Origin: Bacteroidales bacterium
Lineage (GTDB): Bacteria; Bacteroidota; Bacteroidia; Bacteroidales; SM23-62
Assembly: GCA_016783865.1 (NCBI GenBank)
Contig: JADHVS010000218.1
Coordinates: 1 to 7,190, forward strand
Direction of reading: 5' to 3'
DNA length: 7,190 bases
In this document: one piece after another, positions 6,222 through 7,190 of the stretch
Layout: each line of letters begins with the position of its first letter
Numbering within the stretch: position 1 is the stretch's first letter
Program-made: the position numbers and the translations under genes
The notes under the pieces: model-generated
Told to the model about the DNA's origin: nothing
Seen by the model: only the letters and a program-made list of their open reading frames with translations
Database searches by the model: none

Positions 6222-6517
6222 GAATATCTAAATACCGGATAAGCGAAGCAGCTATAAATGACTTAGACGGGATTTGGGAATATACATTCTTGAAGTGGTC
6301 AAAAGAACAGGCGGATAGATACCATAATTTAATAATGAATGAAATAGAGTTCATTGCTGAGAATATCTCTAGCGGAAAATCTATGAATCATATAAAAGAT
6401 GGCTATCTGGTATCCTACGTGAAATCGCATATGATCTTTTTCAAGAGAAAGGAAGGAATCGTAGAAATAATAAGGATACTACACCAAAAGATGGATATTG
6501 AGTCTAACCTAGAATAG
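6218..6517 (+). CDS. parE: ParE-like RelE/ParE-superfamily toxin
   Basis: 99 residues, the usual ParE length. Family landmarks in order: ISEAAINDLDGIWEYTFLKW (8-27), EQADRYHNLIMNEIEFIAEN (30-49), SGKSMNHIKDGYLVSYVKSHMIFFK (52-76), and the C-terminal strand VEIIRILHQKMD (82-93), where ParE toxins typically have RILHxxMD. Characterised ParE proteins poison DNA gyrase, though some relatives differ; that target is inferred here. The reading frame is intact, so the toxin is probably functional and kept in check by ParD. GGAAG five bases before the ATG gives a modest ribosome site, and the ATGA overlap with parD couples translation. Confidence 0.92.
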   Translation: MRISKYRISEAAINDLDGIWEYTFLKWSKEQADRYHNLIMNEIEFIAENISSGKSMNHIKDGYLVSYVKSHMIFFKRKEGIVEIIRILHQKMDIESNLE

Positions 6518-6613
6518 GGATCATTGGGGAGGTTAACAGTTATAAACGATATAGGCCTCAATCCTGTTTTACATTAATACAAACGTCATTGTTAAGCATC
6601 ATTGTCATATTGA

Positions 6614-6630
6614 TTTGCCTTATTGGCAAA
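6614..6630. terminator. Small hairpin after parE, weak terminator candidate
   Basis: TTTGCC (6614-6619) and GGCAAA (6625-6630) form a perfect 6-bp stem with the loop TTATT, about 100 nt after the parE stop and 25 nt before attC2. No U-run follows on the plus strand, so read-through into the next cassette is likely. Confidence 0.3.
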
Positions 6631-6654
6631 ACATTTCAAGACAATGGAGATGCC

Positions 6655-6753
6655 ATGGAACAATTCATTAAAGCCGACCAAAACGCTTGTCACGCCCTCT
6701 GCAAAAGAGCAAAGCTCGCGCCACGCTACGGCGGCTTAATTCCACCGTTCTAC
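6655..6753 (+). repeat. attC recombination site 2
   Basis: 99 bp from R'' ATGGAAC (6655-6661) to R' GTTCTAC (6747-6753). The left arm AATTCATTAAAGCCGACC and right arm GGCGGCTTAATT closely resemble the ends of the well-known aadA-cassette attC (AATTCATTCAAGCCGAC and GCGGCTTAACTC). Pairing GCCG/CGGC and TTAA continues inwards through CACGC and GCGCC, and an extra A is unpaired on the left arm. The tip hairpin pairs GCCCTCT with AGAGC. The crossover is expected between G6747 and T6748. Confidence 0.88.
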
Positions 6754-7187
6754 TCATAAAATAAGTTAATGAAAACAAATTTGCCAATAAGCACGGAATA
6801 CATCCAACAGGCCGATAATAGGGGTGAGGTTCGGCTCTTCGTATCTTGTCGGGTAAGTTTGGTGACTAACTTTTTAGGCCGGGTAAGCGAATATCCGTCT
6901 AACAGACTGGTATATGACAGAACGACAATTAGCCTATTCAGCATATACCAGATCAGAACGATTCTTTCCCGATTCTTATGCAAGCTCTGGTAACTATAAT
7001 GAAGGGCCTGCTGGATTGCGTTAGGTGGGATTCCAAAGCTGGAAGTTAATATATGAGTATGGAACATAGAGCAGAACAACTCGCTTAAGCGGACAAAAAG
7101 GGCAGCGCTTGGTGCATTTTTCATCAACAATAACGTCAAAACATTTTTTAAAAGTATGGTGGTACTTTTTGCCGCTTAGCTCCACCG
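6748..7187 (+). mobile_element. Integron gene cassette 3, content unrecognised
   Basis: 440-bp cassette between attC2 and attC3. Its start, GTTCTACTC including the preceding G, is complementary to GAGCAGAAC (7069-7077) at eight of nine positions. Only about 320 bp lie before its attC. Two weak reading frames oppose each other there: a 74-residue one on the plus strand (6769-6993) and a longer one on the minus strand (6750-7139, first ATG at 7124) that begins inside the attC. Neither belongs to a family I know. It may be an ORF-poor cassette, or carry a small RNA or regulatory DNA. Confidence 0.7.
6769..6993 (+). CDS. Hypothetical small protein in cassette 3 (doubtful)
   Basis: 74 residues beginning MKTNLPISTEYIQQ, with ATG 21 nt into the cassette, the usual place and direction for a cassette gene. 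There is no recognisable domain, no signal peptide, and no clear ribosome site (AATAAGTTA upstream). The composition is basic and Ser/Arg-rich, and the C-terminus (ISLFSIYQIRTILSRFLCKLW) could be amphipathic. The opposite strand is open for longer, so either or neither may be coding. No function is proposed. Confidence 0.25.
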   Translation: MKTNLPISTEYIQQADNRGEVRLFVSCRVSLVTNFLGRVSEYPSNRLVYDRTTISLFSIYQIRTILSRFLCKLW

Positions 7188-7190
7188 TTC
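7071..7190 (+). repeat. attC recombination site 3 (right end at window edge)
   Basis: R'' GCAGAAC (7071-7077) and the first four bases of R' (GTTC, 7187-7190); the last three bases of R' lie outside the window. The left arm GCTTAAGCGGACAAAAAG pairs with the right arm CTTTTTGCCGCTTAGC over about 16 bp, with an extra T and an extra A bulged on the left arm. At 120 nt or more it is longer than the other two, and its central region is AT-rich and unrelated to theirs. Confidence 0.85.

Larger units (their letters stand above)
5924..6747 (+). mobile_element. Integron gene cassette 2 (ParD/ParE toxin-antitoxin)
   Basis: 824-bp cassette between the crossover points of attC1 and attC2. Its opening bases, GTTCCATGG including the preceding G, are an exact 9-base complement of CCATGGAAC at its own attC (6653-6661), as expected for a unit that was once circular. 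It holds a parD-parE pair with its own operator and promoter, in the same orientation as the attC. Confidence 0.85.

Noticed and set aside
5831..7190. Dispersed palindromic repeats (REP/MITE-like) or CRISPR as an explanation for the three repeats
   Set aside because: Spacing is by gene-sized modules, repeat centres differ, and each module start matches the R'' box of its own terminal repeat, which only cassette recombination predicts.

Overview
The window looks like chromosomal DNA from a free-living or environmental bacterium. It joins a short sugar/sugar-acid catabolic cluster (left, all on the minus strand) to an integron gene-cassette array (right, all on the plus strand). The host cannot be named firmly. 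A good match to the Bacteroidota-type promoter (TTTG, 19 nt, TAnnTTTG) before the parD-like gene, AT-rich spacers, weak Shine-Dalgarno sequences on the cassette genes and a Tat-exported enolase-superfamily protein together suggest Bacteroidota or a related phylum, with low to moderate confidence.

Bases 1-4033 read leftwards. In transcription order they hold a Tat-signal mandelate racemase/enolase-superfamily protein (2657-4027), a 531-nt spacer, a zinc-less medium-chain dehydrogenase (1130-2125), and a MelB-type GPH sugar:cation symporter (1-1018, C-terminus beyond the left edge). The last two probably share a transcript. A plausible joint role is acid-sugar or glycoside use: a dehydratase or racemase outside the cytoplasmic membrane, uptake by the symporter, and oxidation by the dehydrogenase. 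The substrate cannot be read from the sequence. Bases 4028-5044 are about 1 kb with no convincing gene.

The most notable content is 5045-7190: three consecutive gene cassettes, each ending in an attC-like site (5831-5929, 6655-6753, 7071-7190+). Each site is a long imperfect palindrome with bulged bases on one arm. The first seven bases of each cassette (G^TTNNNN) are complementary to the R'' box of the attC at the far end of the same cassette (7/7, 7/7 and 6/7), as expected if each circularised through its own site. No integron integrase gene and no recognisable attI is visible in the window, so this looks like the left edge of a cluster of attC sites lacking integrase (CALIN), or an array whose integrase lies elsewhere.

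Cassette 1 carries a DUF433 antitoxin / DUF5615 PIN-like toxin pair and cassette 2 a ParD/ParE pair. In both, the genes overlap by ATGA and a dyad symmetry sits just before the antitoxin, which suggests self-regulated, self-contained addiction units. Cassette 3 has no convincing gene and is either ORF-poor or codes for something unrecognised.
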